Counted from the stretch's first letter, positions 48,266 to 59,598 are shown. The stretch is 64,000 nucleotides of DNA from Castanea sativa (GCF_040712315.1 NC_134018.1:14094835-14158834); one strand, 5' to 3'. Notes: generated by a model from the letters alone, not told the origin. A program made the numbers and translations.

Positions 48266-49210
48266 TGTTAGGGACAGATTTTATGTAATTAGCTAATCCT
48301 TTGACAAAACGCACCTTACTTGTAATTGGGTAGATCTAGGATGGTTTAAGACTTCAAGAAACATGTTGTTCAAGTCAAGTGTTAAAGCCATGCAAATCTA
48401 TCCAAGAAACAAGTGAAGAAGTGTTATTCATTAAAGATCGACTATTGTCTCGAAAGAAGCCTATCTATCGAGGATTAATGTTGAAGCTCAACAGAAGCTC
48501 GACACATGCTGTATCTGTCGAGAATTACGAAATCTGATTACACCCATATCCTTGAGTATTTGTGTAGGGTTTCTTTTCTCACAACCCTAGACATATATAA
48601 GAATTATTTTAAGGGTCATCACAAGGTGATGCAAAGAGCATACAAGCATATTGTAACTGGAGACAAAAATTTCCCTAATTCAACTTTCACTCTGTAGAAG
48701 TTACTGCATTTTTACGCCAAGGGTTTTGTGACCAATGAACTTTTTGATCTTCATGTTGATGAACTAAAGAACTATGCAGCCAAAATTTTCTTCAAGTTGG
48801 TTTGTTAGTCACGTACTAGGATCTGTGTATCATTGATTATTCACGTACTGAGATTTATGCATTGAAAGGAGAGATTGCCGCCACAATACAAGTCCAATTG
48901 GGTATTGGGGTAAGGGTTCAATTGTAAGTTGGTATTAGGTACTAGGATTTCTTTTACATGTAATCGCTTGTTTTGATAATAGTGGATTCTCGGGAGTGGT
49001 GACCTTAAATTCACTTGGTGGGATTTTTCCTAGGAGATTTTCCCCATTCGTAAACAAATCACCGTGTCAAATTTATTTTCTGCTGCATTTAGTTTAATTA
49101 GTGATTTGTTTGTGCTACCACGTCATTGTATGTTAAATTGACTTAATTAATTAACTTGGATAATTAATTAATTAATTTGCCAAATAGGTCAATACATTTT
49201 TGGCATATCA
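48266..49210 (+). repeat. Copia-3 3' LTR
   Basis: TGTTAGGGAC... to ...GGCATATCA; about 90 percent similar to the 5' LTR, with small indels such as an extra AACAGAAGCTC. Confidence 0.88.
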
Positions 49211-49745
49211 AAAGAGATATAGCCGGATGAACTACCTAATGTCTTTTGGGCGTACAAGACAATAGTAAGGACTCCAACTGGATTGTCTCCTTTTAAGTTG
49301 GCATATGGAAGTGACATGGCCATACCCGCAAAGGTCGGTCTAACTAGCTATAGGGTAGCTCACTATAGCAATGAGGAGAATAAAAAACATCTTGGTCTAA
49401 GCCTTAAACTTATGGATGAGGTTAGGATGGATGCTAAAAAGAGGGTGGCTCATTACAAAAACCTAATGGCAAAGCACCATGATGCATTGGTAAAGCCAAG
49501 ACAGTTTAACATTGGAGATCTTGTTCTAAAAAGGGTACTTCTGGCTACTAAGGATCCCACTCACGGAAAGTTGAGGCCCAACTGGGAAGGATCATACAGA
49601 GTAATTAATTCCAAAAGCCACGGTTAATAGTATTTGGAGGCCTTGGATAGATGAAAGTTAGAGCACCCGTGGAACGTAAAGTATTTGAGGAAGTACTACC
49701 AGTGAAGAGGACTCGTCAGGAAGGTCAACATAGACGAGATTAAGG
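49211..49745 (+). pseudogene. Gypsy-1 integrase, right part, and pol C-terminus
   Basis: Continues the frame cut at 41699: PDELPNVFWAYKTIVRTPTG, then LSPFKLAYGSDMAIPAKVGL. Next comes the integrase C-terminal region FNIGDLVLKRVL and KLRPNWEGSYRVI, and after two stops EHPWNVKYLRKYYQ. The open piece is 49283-49627 (114 codons). Confidence 0.88.
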
Positions 49746-50740
49746 ATTACTTGTGATTACTAGTAGTTTGTTTATGTTATCTTTCAGTATTTATGTTCTA
49801 GAACAGTATTTTATGTTTCTAAGTATTTGAATTTCTTAAAAAACACTAGTTACTAGCATGTGCAATGGACGATGTTATGAACAAAGTCCCTTTGTACATA
49901 AAGTAATTTGAATTCCCTAAAAAAAAGGACTAAGTATTAGCAAGGACGATATGCTCAGATGACACTATGTACTAAGTTCTTTGATGTCTATGGACGATGT
50001 CATGTATAGTTATCGTATATAAAGCAGCTTGCATTTCCTTATTTAAGCGTTTATGATTCTGTGAAATTAACATCCATATGAAGTTAAAGATGTTTAAAAT
50101 CTCTGGACGCAGAGATGTTGTCACAAGCCATCCTTAGTAAAAAAGAGGGGGCAAACTTCCATAAAAAGGCAATGACCAAGGGAAAGAACAAACTTCCCAA
50201 CGAAACTTGTCCAAAAATTTAAGGATGAAAGAAAAAAGCATGCATGCAACACTTTCCACGGACGACACGTCCAACCAATTGTATAATCCAAGCTATGGAC
50301 AAGAATAACCAAGTGAAATTCCAAAAATAAGTCTAAGGACAAGGAATATATAAATATATTTTTCAAAACAAATTCCTAAACATAGACGGAAAATACTTGG
50401 AATTGAAATCAACAATAACAATATGGATAAAAACATTCATAAATAAAAATGGTAGACAACCATCGTCCAAAAACCCTTAAGAAAATTAAGCCTAAAAAGG
50501 CAATTGTATCAAGGCCCATCTTAAAACAAGGATGAGCTAAATGTACTTAGATGAATCCAAATGGTCCAAAACAATGGACCTCATACATTAAAAAAAAAAA
50601 AAAACTAACAACAAGGAAACAAATAAAGTAGTTTCAAAATTCTTTCATAAACCACTGGAGGGATTCTCTCTAGACTTGGGGTTGTCAATAGCAGGCTGAG
50701 TAGAAGCATCATCCTCAATATTAACGTCTTCAGAGCTCAT
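49746..50740. other. Gypsy-1 3' region, non-coding
   Basis: No ORF. Repeated short motifs such as GGACGATGT and GTCCA appear, similar to those in the LTR. The 3' end of the antisense ORF lies at the right edge. Confidence 0.5.
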
Positions 50741-52850
50741 CTAAAAAAGAGAGCTCCCAACAATGACGTTAAGCTTAATAGGGGTAAAGTCCACCTCAAG
50801 AAAACGTTTCATTGCGTCCATACGAAAATCTTCAAACCTCGCAGCACAGTTCCTGTCCAAAAGGTCAGTGAACTCGCTGGATGCTTTAAATTCCTTGGTG
50901 GATTCTCCCTTGGCTTCTTTAAGAAGGATGCAAAACTCGTCACTTCTCTTTTGTAGATGATCAAGACGAGTGTCTTTCTCAACAACATCTGCCTTAAGCT
51001 CTTCGATGAGGTTCTTTAACTCCTTCACCTCATCCTCAACCTTAGCCGTCAACTCAACTCAACTTTTACACTCTGCCGGCACTTCATGAACCCTGGCCTT
51101 CAACCTAACCCTTTCATGATCCATCTCAGTAGCTTGTTTGGACACTACCATACACTTTGACATAACCTGTATAAACATAAGTTGTTGAAAAGATAAGTGG
51201 ATGAGAATATCGATTATGAAAGATTCAAGACAAAAAATATATACCTTAAAGAGTTGATGAACTGTCGTAGCACACAGCAACGTCGTCGTCAGTCACAGCT
51301 TGTTGAAACCTTTCCTAGGCAAGATCTTCATTCCCAAAAAGTTTAATTGGAGCACTTCTAGGAGGTTTGGATGAAGTGGTTTTAGAAAGCTTGGATGGAG
51401 TAATTTTAGTAGGTTTGGACGAGTCTAGATCAAGGATCTATACAGATGGCAACTTGGTGGAAGTAGGAGGGACGACGAAACCGGGCTTGACAACTCCAAA
51501 CTTGGACAACCCATGTTTTAGCATCTTGTGGGCTTGACAACTTGGAAGACTTCCTAAGTCTATCGTCTCAGATAAAGTCTTCCTCTTATCTCTTGTAGCT
51601 GGACAAGGCTGAGAATGAATCCCTTCTTCCATGGTCTCCTCGTCTTCCAAGCCCTTCCCCTTATTCTCTTTCATGGTTGCCATTCCTACAAAACTTATGT
51701 CTACACGTAGTAAGCTCGTGGGCTAAGGCTTCCACAGTTGGTTTAGGTCTAAGCTTCCAAGTGGCAAGACGATGTAAGGCAACCAAAGAATGGAAACCTC
51801 TATCAATAAACAGACGAGCTTGTTGGATGCACTCAAGGCAAGATCTACTCAAAGAAGGTCGTCTTGTAGCTGTAAAAAAAAAAGGGTTAGACAAATACAA
51901 CGAAATATAAAATAAGGAGTAACAGGAGACATACCCTTTGGACGAAGATTCCCCATCTCGCCAGTATAGGGAGGAAATGGATCCTTCCCAACCTTAACAG
52001 GGTTTCCAGCCCAAAACCTAGAGAAGAAAAAGAACTCCGTCTTTCAATTTCTATCAGACATGTGGAGAGATTTAACTAATCTATATTTTGAACCCTTAGC
52101 TGTAAACTGGTAGAAACCTAAGGATTGACTAATTTCAGAGAGTTTATAATAGTATAGGAACTCGTCCACAATGAGAGGACGGTTCCCATCAAATACTTCC
52201 CTCCACAAAATTTGCATAGAGATGATAAGCCTCCATGCATTAGGATTAAGTTGGTTAACTCCTAAACCTAACCTTTGGAGTATTTCTCCAGCAAAAGCAT
52301 TAAGAGGCAATCTAGGTCCTCTTAAAAGGTAAGCCTCATAGATATCTACCCCAAAACGAAGCTCACAACACCATTCGCCACGGATGGCCAATCGAGGATT
52401 AAGCTCATCTAGGATCTAGTACCAACTTCTAAGGGAAGTAAGTCTTTTCTCATTAGTCTTAGAAGGGACACCTACAACATAGCTATATATAGTTTCCACT
52501 TCATTTGGAGAGGTAGACAGGGGAGCGCTGGTGGATGTACCAACATGTGACCTAAAGGCCATCCTCATCCTTAACTTCTCTTAGAGGACTTCCAATGGAA
52601 CCCCGGATGTGTATTGCTCGTCCGTGGTGTTTCCTCCATTACTACTACTTCCACTAGAACCATTACTACTAGAGCTATCATGATACTCATGTATCTCCCT
52701 ATCATCACTATTGCTAGATGAAGAGACTAAGATTTCAGACTTGTTGAAAACTAAAGGAAAACCTAAAGATGATAAGGAGAGGATACCTAGCTCTAAACGA
52801 AGAAGGCCTAAGGACAGGAGAAGACTTCGAGACGAGGTGCTGGACGACAA
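50741..52850 (-). pseudogene. Gypsy-1 antisense accessory ORF (putative gypsy-type transposon protein)
   Basis: Minus-strand pieces in order: 52850-52581 (Ser-rich, MSSSTSSRSLLL...), 52391-52044, 51900-51661, 51683-51438 and 51052-50741. The second contains LAIRGEWCCELRFGVDIYE, AYLLRGPRLPLNAFAGEILQ, LNPNAWRLIISMQILWREVF and FYQFTAKGSKY, which resembles the putative gypsy-type transposon domain found antisense in Tat-like elements. A splice pair is plausible: donor AAGG|GTATGT near 51938, acceptor TTTACAG|CTACAAG near 51876. The last piece is a coiled coil (VKELKNLIEELKADVVEKDT). Stops and frame changes suggest decay, though unrecognised introns could explain some. It is not on the sense transcript. 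Confidence 0.65.
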
Positions 52851-52900
52851 ATGTCAAAGAAGAAAATATGAGAAATGTGAAAAGGTAGGGGAGGAATTCC

Positions 52901-52913
52901 ACTATTTATATAG
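52901..52913 (-). promoter_or_regulatory. TATA box for the antisense ORF
   Basis: CTATATAAATAGT on the minus strand, about 51 nt upstream of the ATG at 52850. The predicted start site would be near 52875. It lies 190 bp inside the 3' LTR and faces away from it. Confidence 0.6.
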
Positions 52914-53102
52914 GTGACAGACCTGGTCGTTGAAACAACGCGACCAGCCAAAAAGAGCCATGTGGCACCTCCCTCGAAGAACAAAACGACATGATAAGTG
53001 AACCTCAGAATTGCACCACATGTCAACATTAAGGGCAAGGTTCAAAAAAAAAAGGGGGAGTAAAAGCAATAATGACAGACAACGCAAGGATGAGGGGGCA
53101 AC

Positions 53103-53255
53103 TGATGGGGATCAACTAAGTAGAACCTATCCTTGGTTGTCGTCCATGACTTGGTCATGTCCAAGGAAAACCATCAGAGAATAGCAAAATGCATTAACAA
53201 GACCTTTCATTAAGAATAATGAGATCCGATTGAAAGAACTTGTCCATGGACAACA
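53103..53255 (+). repeat. Gypsy-1 3' LTR, truncated
   Basis: TGATGGGGATCAACTAAGTA matches the start of the left LTR. Similarity ends at about 53255, where the inverted copia fragment begins. Only the first 150 of 1214 bp remain. Confidence 0.88.
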
Positions 53256-53260
53256 ATTGC

Positions 53261-54014
53261 AAGCCTTTGAAGCTTTAAATCCTTGACAGCCTTAATCCCT
53301 TCGTAGGTTGTCTAGAGGATGGTCCATTCTTCCTTAGCAGTTTCAGTAGAGGATATTTTCTTGAACCCCTCATTGATGACCGCATTGAATAAAGCATTCA
53401 ATGCTCTACTGTTGAAGTTTGCTGCTTTGCTCTTGGCATCATCTCAATCAACGGGCGCTTCCTTTGGCTTAGTCCAACCAATCTCCAGAGCTTGCAACAC
53501 CTTCTCATCTAAAGGCTGAAAGAAAGCTCTCATACGTACTTTCCAGTATGCATAGTTAGTGCCATTAAATAAAGGAGGTATAATTAGAGATTGTCCTCTA
53601 TCCATGACAAACAGGGGTCGATGGATCACAAAGTAAAGATTAACCCTAATAAGAGTGTGCCCGCTCTGATACCACTTGATAGGCAAGAATGTATTGATCC
53701 CTTTGCTAAATTAATCAATTAATTAGCCAAGTTAATTAATTAAATTCAATTACATGCAATAAGCGTGGTAGCACAAACGAATCACCAACTAAGTTAAATG
53801 CAGAGAAAAATAAATTTGACATAAGTGATTTGTTTACAAATGGGGAAAACCACTGAGGTAAAACCCCACCGGGTGAATTTAAGGTCACCACTTCTAAGAA
53901 TCCACTATTATCAAAACAAGCGGTTAAAAATAAAAGGAATCCCAATACCTAATACCAACCTACAGTTGAACCCTTACCCCAATACTCAATTGGACTTGTG
54001 ATGTAGTAACAATC
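53261..54014 (-). mobile_element. Inverted fragment of a Copia-3-family element
   Basis: On the minus strand the order is LTR 3' part (54014-53677, ending CCTATCA), PBS TGGTATCAGAGCGGGC (53674-53659) and gag start. Gag opens MDRGQSLIIPPLFNGTNYAY at 53605, an intact counterpart of the broken Copia-3 start. Gag is cut at about 53261 and the LTR is cut at 54014. No TSD found. Confidence 0.85.
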
Positions 54015-55290
54015 TAATAACGCCTTAAAATGTATACTTGTTATATATTTATGTGGGCGTTATCTCCTTATTACTATGCTTAATTTGTATAATTAAGCCA
54101 TAATTTGCATTAGTCCCTATTATTTATCTTTACATAATTTCTTGAATAAGATGCCATTCATTTTGTGTAATTTTCTACTTTTAGGAAATCATGTGAGAAA
54201 GATGAGTTTACAAGAATTTGTGAGAGAATGGAGGTTAAACTAGAATTAAAGTTAAGCTAAAGGACCATGCTTAAATGTTTAAGGAGGTGCAGCTGGAGTG
54301 CTTGGATCGTCTACCATGATTGGAAGCTTCAAATAAGGAAAGAAATCAAAGAGGCAAAATCTGAAAAGGAAAATTTTGATTTAAGCACTGATCAGTATTT
54401 TAGGCATATCTCTCTCCTCAAAACTCCAATTGACACAAGGCCAAATGGGTTGGAACCATGACTTAAATATCTACAAATATCCAGTTTTGACTTTTTTGAA
54501 ATTCTCAAGTTTTGAAGGCCGAAAATAACTCACAAGTTACTACTATAAACCTGGACGTATAAACCTAGATGAAAATTAAAATAGTAAAAGTTTTATTTTT
54601 TTTTTGGACACTTGGACATTAGGGTTTTGAAGGGAAGCTGTGTAGATCAAATTTAGCCAAGAAAACCTTGTATTTTTCTTTCTCTAATGGCAGCCTAAAC
54701 TCTTTGCTAGGGCTAGGGGTTGTGTTTCTTCTATAAGGTATGAATATTCAATGTGATTCTTTCTAAGATTTTGTCAACAACATATTTGATTGTTCAATTA
54801 GATTTCTTTTGATGTATTAATTCTTCCGTACTTTCAATAAGTTCAATCATGTTTTTCTTATTATTTAGATGAATTTTTAATAGTTTCAAATAGAAATCAG
54901 GTTATAAAGTGAATGGGTTTTTCTGAAAACTTTTCTAACTGAATTATTATTCTAGGTTATCATGCGTTCTTGAATTGTCTCATTTCAACAGAATCATAAA
55001 TATTTAATTGTATAAGAACAATCAATTTTGAAATATATAATTTCTTGGATCACAAAGAATTTCATATTGATATAGAGAAACACCTTGATGCCCTAGTATT
55101 TACATTATTGATTTAAATCGGCTTTTATTATTATTCTTGTTAACAATCACCAAGCAAAAGTATTTTTCTTCTTCACCTAAATTGTTATTTAATTATATTG
55201 TCTTTTAATTTACTCTGCTCCTTATGGTTCGACCTCGGTACTCCAAGAATATATTGCTATGATCTCCTGCACTTGGGAGTGAGCAAGCAA
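54015..55290 (+). repeat. Gypsy-2 LTR (left edge uncertain)
   Basis: Sequence directly upstream of a gypsy PBS, so its right end is an LTR end. The left end joins the inverted copia fragment at about 54015, so the full LTR start may be missing. No coding content; the 64-codon frame at 54267 has no motif. Confidence 0.6.
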
Positions 55291-55292
55291 AG

Positions 55293-55311
55293 TTGGCGCC
55301 GTTGTCGGGGA
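55293..55311 (+). promoter_or_regulatory. Gypsy-2 primer-binding site
   Basis: TTGGCGCCGTTGTCGGGGA, the site typical of Athila/Tat-type plant gypsy elements. Confidence 0.88.
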
Positions 55312-55568
55312 GCTGCTGTGTGTTCAAAGACAATTTTTTTTTGGAGCAAAGCATAGCTGGTAGAAATTCTTCTATTGGTAACTTTGTTCTTTTTTTTCCC
55401 CTTATTTTGTTTTTATTTTTCTGTTTGTTTTTAATTTATTTTATTTGATTGGCATTCATTGTTGCATGAGCATTTGGGTTAGAAACAAGAGAGGCAGATT
55501 AGAAAATTTTGAAACTTACTTTGGTAATCTTTTTGACACACCTTTGCCTTCACCTTCTTCATCAATCA

Positions 55569-56626
55569 TGGGTGATGAACCATGTAATAATCATGAGGAG
55601 AATAGAAGAACTATGTATGCATTGTTGCATCCCAAACAAAATTTTGTTCCTTCATGAATCATGTTTCCACTTAATGCACCACATGCAAAACTAAACAAGG
55701 TTTATTAGCAATACTTCCTGACTTTAGGGGATAAGAAAATGAAAATCCTTATGTCCATGTTAGAGCTTTTGAAGAGGTAATTAGTAATTTCTATGCACAA
55801 AATGTTATTGAGACTTTTAAGTTACGTTTCTTTCCTTTTTCACTTAAGGATAAGGCAAGAAGTTGGCTTTACACCTTGAAACCTAGGTCTATCAGTAGTT
55901 TGGGGGAGATGGCCCAAGAGGTTTTTAAGAAACATTTTCCTCCCCACAAAGTCTAGCAAGTAAAAAGAAGGATGGTTAGTTTTGTCCAAGGAGAAAATGA
56001 GACCTTATACCAAGCTTGGGAATGGTACAAAGATCTTTTCAATTTCTGCCCAACTCATGGGTATGAAGATTGGAGGTTGGTTGGCTATTTTTATGAAGGA
56101 CTTACACCTAGAGACTGACAGTTTGTTCAACTCTCATGCGGAGGGGACTTTTTACCAACAAAAAAAAAAAACTCGAAGATGCAATGGATTATCTTGATGA
56201 GATATTGAAAACTTTAACACATGGACTGGACCTAACCCTATGGACTCCACTGATAGGACTAGAACTAACACTACCACTTCTAGTGGAAGTGTTTTCAAGT
56301 TGAGGGAAGATGATAACATGAGTGCAAAAAACAGCATGCTAACTAAAGAAATTGAGGCACTCAAAATGAAAGGAAGTATGAGTGTTAGTGCTACCTTTAG
56401 AGAGGACCCAATGGATTTGTGTAAAATCTGTCATGAGATAAACCATGCTACAAATAAATGTGCATCACTTTCATCATTCTTAAATGTGCCAGAAGAACAA
56501 GTACTTGCATTTAATTCATATTGGCCAAATAATTCTTCATATTCTAACAATTATAACCCAAATATGCGAAACCATCCGTATAATCCAACGTTTTGGCCAA
56601 ATAATCCCTTCCCAAAAGCTGGGTGA
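55569..56626 (+). pseudogene. Gypsy-2 Gag (Athila/Tat-like)
   Basis: From MGDEPCNNHEENRRTMYALL, readable blocks are ENPYVHVRAFEEVISNFYAQ, RFFPFSLKDKARSWLYTLKP, then VKRRMVSFVQGENETLYQAW and FNFCPTHGYEDWRLVGYFYE. A knuckle CKICHEINHATNKC lies at about 56419-56460. Several stops and frame changes, including an A-run near 56160. Pol and the right LTR are absent: at about 56626 it runs straight into F-box copy C. Confidence 0.82.
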
Positions 56627-56657
56627 TCACGATCATGATCATGATGACCCAGCTTTT
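56614..56657. repeat. 44-bp near-palindrome at the gag / F-box junction
   Basis: Arms AAAAGCTGGGT and ACCCAGCTTTT pair perfectly, and the GATC/CATGATCATG centre pairs further. It lies exactly where gypsy gag stops and F-box sequence begins. Confidence 0.85.
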
Positions 56658-57053
56658 TCCAGCAACAGGAAATTTGATCCTCGTTGCTACTGTTTTTCTG
56701 TTTGGGAACTTGAGGATTACGCCAATGCTGCTGATGCTGCTGCTGCGAGGGGTACATGGAGCTTCAAATACAAAGTTTACTTCACCGACATAGTTCCAGA
56801 ACCTCCTAGCCTCAATGAAATACTCAATGGCATCCGCTCCTATGTGAATTTCCTGGCCTTCCACCCAAATGATGCTGAACTTGTCCTCCTAAAATTCAGA
56901 AGTTACATTGTCTCATGCAACATGTGCACCGGGGATTCGAACATGGCCAGCCAAATACCAGATGGGATGGATGATTTCTCAAATCCTATATTCCTACTCG
57001 GGCAACCATCGTGGCCAACACCACTTCCTCCACGCCCATTGGAGTTGGAATGA
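56658..57053 (+). pseudogene. F-box gene copy C, C-terminal fragment
   Basis: In frame with the end of gag but clearly F-box C-terminus: YCFSVWELEDYANA, FTDIVPEPPSL, YVNFLAFHPNDAELVLLKFR and the end PRPLELE. Relative to copy B it has an Ala-rich insertion (ADAAAARG) and diverges in the last third. The F-box and first two thirds are missing, replaced by Gypsy-2 sequence. The continuing frame across the junction makes a fused reading frame (56484-57053). Confidence 0.88.
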
Positions 57054-58500
57054 AGTTTAACATGCCATTCCAATGTCTTGTGATATGCCTATACTGAAAG
57101 TGTTTTTTTAAGTAACTGAATGTCACCCTGTTATTTTCTTTAGTCTTGTATGGCCTGTTTGGGAGTTTAGAGAAGAAGGAGAGTAGAGGGGAGTAGAGGG
57201 GAGGGGAGTAGTGGGGAGGAGAGTAGAGGAGAATGATTACCCTCCACCTTGTTTGGATGTTTTTATAATTAGTAAGGGGGAAGGGAGTAATTAGCCCTTC
57301 CCCTTGTTTTTAACATTGTAATTTTATAAATATAATAAGAGTAAATTAGGTAATTTACTTTATCAATAATTTTATGTGCTCTATTCTCCCTCCAAATCTC
57401 TCCAATTTGGGGGAATTAAAAATGAGGGGGTTGGAAGTAGTTGAAACCCCTTCAAACCCCTCCAAACCCCTCTCCCTCCTTCCTTAAAAAACTCCCAAAC
57501 AAGGTAATTGAATTACTCCCCTTCCCTCTACTCTACTCCCCCTCATTTTTTAAACATCCAAACAGGCCAGTAATTGAATTCCGGCATTTCATTGTTTCTC
57601 ATGAATTTTTAATTACAGTGGAATTAATCCTTTATTATTATTATTTTTTTGATACCATTGTTAACAATAGGAAACAACATTATATTGAGTTGATAAGATA
57701 AGGCTAATACGTTCGATAAAATAGCTTTGATTAGTTCTTATTTGTAGGTCCCTATATCAAACATTCGAAATTGATGGGTTTTGGCTTAAACCATCATTAT
57801 ATTGAGTGTTAAATCTGCGTAAGATTTTGCACTTAGTTTGCTTTTAAATCTTATCAAAGAAAAAGTAGTGAGGTTAGGTCAGTAGTGCCAAATAATTTCC
57901 TTGCCTATATACTCAGTTGTTTATGGCTCTGCTATTTGCTTTTCATTTATGGCCATTGGTCTATATTATTGGTTAAACTTCTGGTGACAATTTTATGCTT
58001 TTGTCATTGTATTTGGGAGCACTCAAATGTCTTGACATGAGCAGGACTTCCTCTGATGGTAATGATTTAGATTAGAGGAGCCAGCAGTGAGAATTACTGG
58101 CCTTGAAACATTTTCTTTTAGCTACAAGGCATGTTCTGGCATTTTTTTTTTTAATTTTATTCATGGTTGAATAAAAATGATTTTGAAAGTGTATTATTTA
58201 CTTTAGTGATGAATGACGACGAAAATCCAAGAGTAGTAGTATGCAGAAAGCAGCTAGTGCCTAGTGGTACTTTCATGGGTTCGAGTTTTATAAATTTGGG
58301 GTTATTCTGTCATTTGCTACCATCACTTAGCGTGCAAGTTGTTTGAAGTACCCAATAATTCATTGAGATATGGTCCATTGGTATCTATGTTAGCACTATT
58401 TGTGTCTATTTGACAGCCAATATACTGCTTGATCTTAATGACATCCACCAATGTTTCCCACAAAGTCAAGGACAAAAGAATGTAGCACTGTTGGGGGTAT
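57054..58500. repeat. F-box 3' flank, unit C (with MITE insertion)
   Basis: Third copy of the F-box downstream DNA. It shares with unit B, but not A, the piece containing ttgttaacaataggaaacaa. No gene. Confidence 0.75.
57151..57569. mobile_element. 419-bp MITE, TIR TGGCCTGTTTGG, TSD GTA
   Basis: The ends TGGCCTGTTTGG and CCAAACAGGCCA are perfect inverted repeats, followed by purine-rich and pyrimidine-rich arms that pair further. GTA flanks both sides (57148-57150, 57570-57572). Units A and B have the empty site (tcttttaattgaattt), which confirms the insertion. Superfamily uncertain; a 3-bp TSD suggests PIF/Harbinger or CACTA-type. Confidence 0.9.
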
Positions 58501-59356
58501 CCAAAAAACAATTCTGCAACATTGTTCACGTGCTTTGAAAAATTTGACCCAAAATTGGATTTAAAACACCTAATTCTAAATCAATATTATAATCAGGAGG
58601 TAGACTTCGGATGGATCAATACTTCAATAGACAGTGTGAAGGGTAGCTCATCCTCATATACTGGGTCTAACGAGAAGTAAATGTGTAATCTGTGTGGGCC
58701 TATGCGTCTTTCCTGATTGTGTGTGCAATGGAGGCTGTTGTTTTGTATCCCTCCTTTTGCTTTATGAAGCTTTTTTTTTTTTTTTTTTTTAGCGTGTGTA
58801 TATTTGGTATAATTTTAATTTATTTTACCCTATGTGATATTTTTTTTTATTAGATGCAAATTTCAACAAATTCACGGTTAAGATTTTCTTATATTCTATG
58901 TTCTTGCAAAATTTTATAATAATTTAACATTGTTATGGATCAAATATTAAAATTTCAAGATTTTGTATTTAAAATTGTGTATAAAAAATGGGCTTTTAGA
59001 TTGGATAATAATAAAATCTAATTGATATAAAACTTGACATGCATGTTAAGAATATAAATAGCATGTAATTTAAGTTATTTAATAGTGAGATTTTTGAAAA
59101 ATTACTTTTATAAAAAGTTATTAAGTAGTGTAAGCTACGTTACACCATGTGTAACTTGAACCCAACACTACACACACATACACACACACACACTCTTAAA
59201 CCCCTCAATTATCAAAACGCATGATTGACCTCCCCATTTTAAAGATTTGTTACACTTAACTCCCAGTCGTTTGTTCACAAAATTTAGCATTGAAAGACCA
59301 ATTTACCCCTCTACCATTTCTTTTGGAGATAGGGGTGAATTGGTATTTCAATATGT

Positions 59357-59393
<37 letters not shown>

Positions 59394-59598
59394 CTAAACC
59401 CTCGAACTATAGAAACGCACGATTGACCTCCTGATTTTAAAGATTTGTTACACTTAACTCCTAGTCGTTTGTTTTACTGTTAAATTTGACAAAATTTATC
59501 ATTGAAAGACCAATTTACCCCTCTACCATTTGTTTTGGAGAGGGGTAAATTGGTATTTCAATGTTGAATTCTAGCATACTCAACACCAAATTAAAATA
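58501..59598. other. Intergenic with CA repeats and a direct duplication
   Basis: AT-rich DNA without genes. Two related blocks, about 59165-59330 and 59355-59570, each start with a (CA)n run and carry AAAGATTTGTTACACTTAAC and GACCAATTTACCCCTCTACC; they are a diverged tandem duplication. Confidence 0.7.

Larger units (their letters stand above)
41700..49210 (+). mobile_element. Copia-like LTR element with gag and an accessory ORF but no polymerase (Copia-3)
   Basis: LTRs are 41700-42647 (948 bp) and 48266-49210 (945 bp), TGTTAGGG...TATCA, about 90 percent alike. The PBS TGGTATCAAAACGGGC lies at 42650 and the polypurine tract aaagggggaga at 48254-48264. The 5.6-kb interior has a copia-type gag (42719-44426) and, far downstream, another ORF (46504-47689) with its own TATA box and leader intron. 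I find no protease, integrase or reverse transcriptase motif on either strand. It sits in the gypsy integrase; CAAAA occurs at both flanks but overlaps the LTR ends, so the TSD is not clean. Confidence 0.85.
32921..53255 (+). mobile_element. Large Ty3/gypsy element (Gypsy-1), nested and 3'-truncated
   Basis: The left LTR is 32921-34134. The right LTR survives only as 53103 to about 53255, where an inverted copia fragment begins. Internal order is PBS, gag, protease, RT fragment, then (after a CACTA and a copia-like insertion) the end of integrase. A 3.3-kb 3' region with an antisense ORF and a polypurine tract (tgagggggcaac, 53091-53102) follows. Integrase after RT makes it gypsy; the long 3' region with an antisense ORF resembles the Tat-type lineage. 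RNase H and much of RT and integrase are missing around the CACTA insertion. Confidence 0.88.

Noticed and set aside
41698..49213. Clean 5-bp TSD CAAAA for Copia-3
   Set aside because: It would require LTR ends TG...AT that disagree with the TGTTAGG...TATCA ends shown by the solo LTR of the same family; left as ambiguous.
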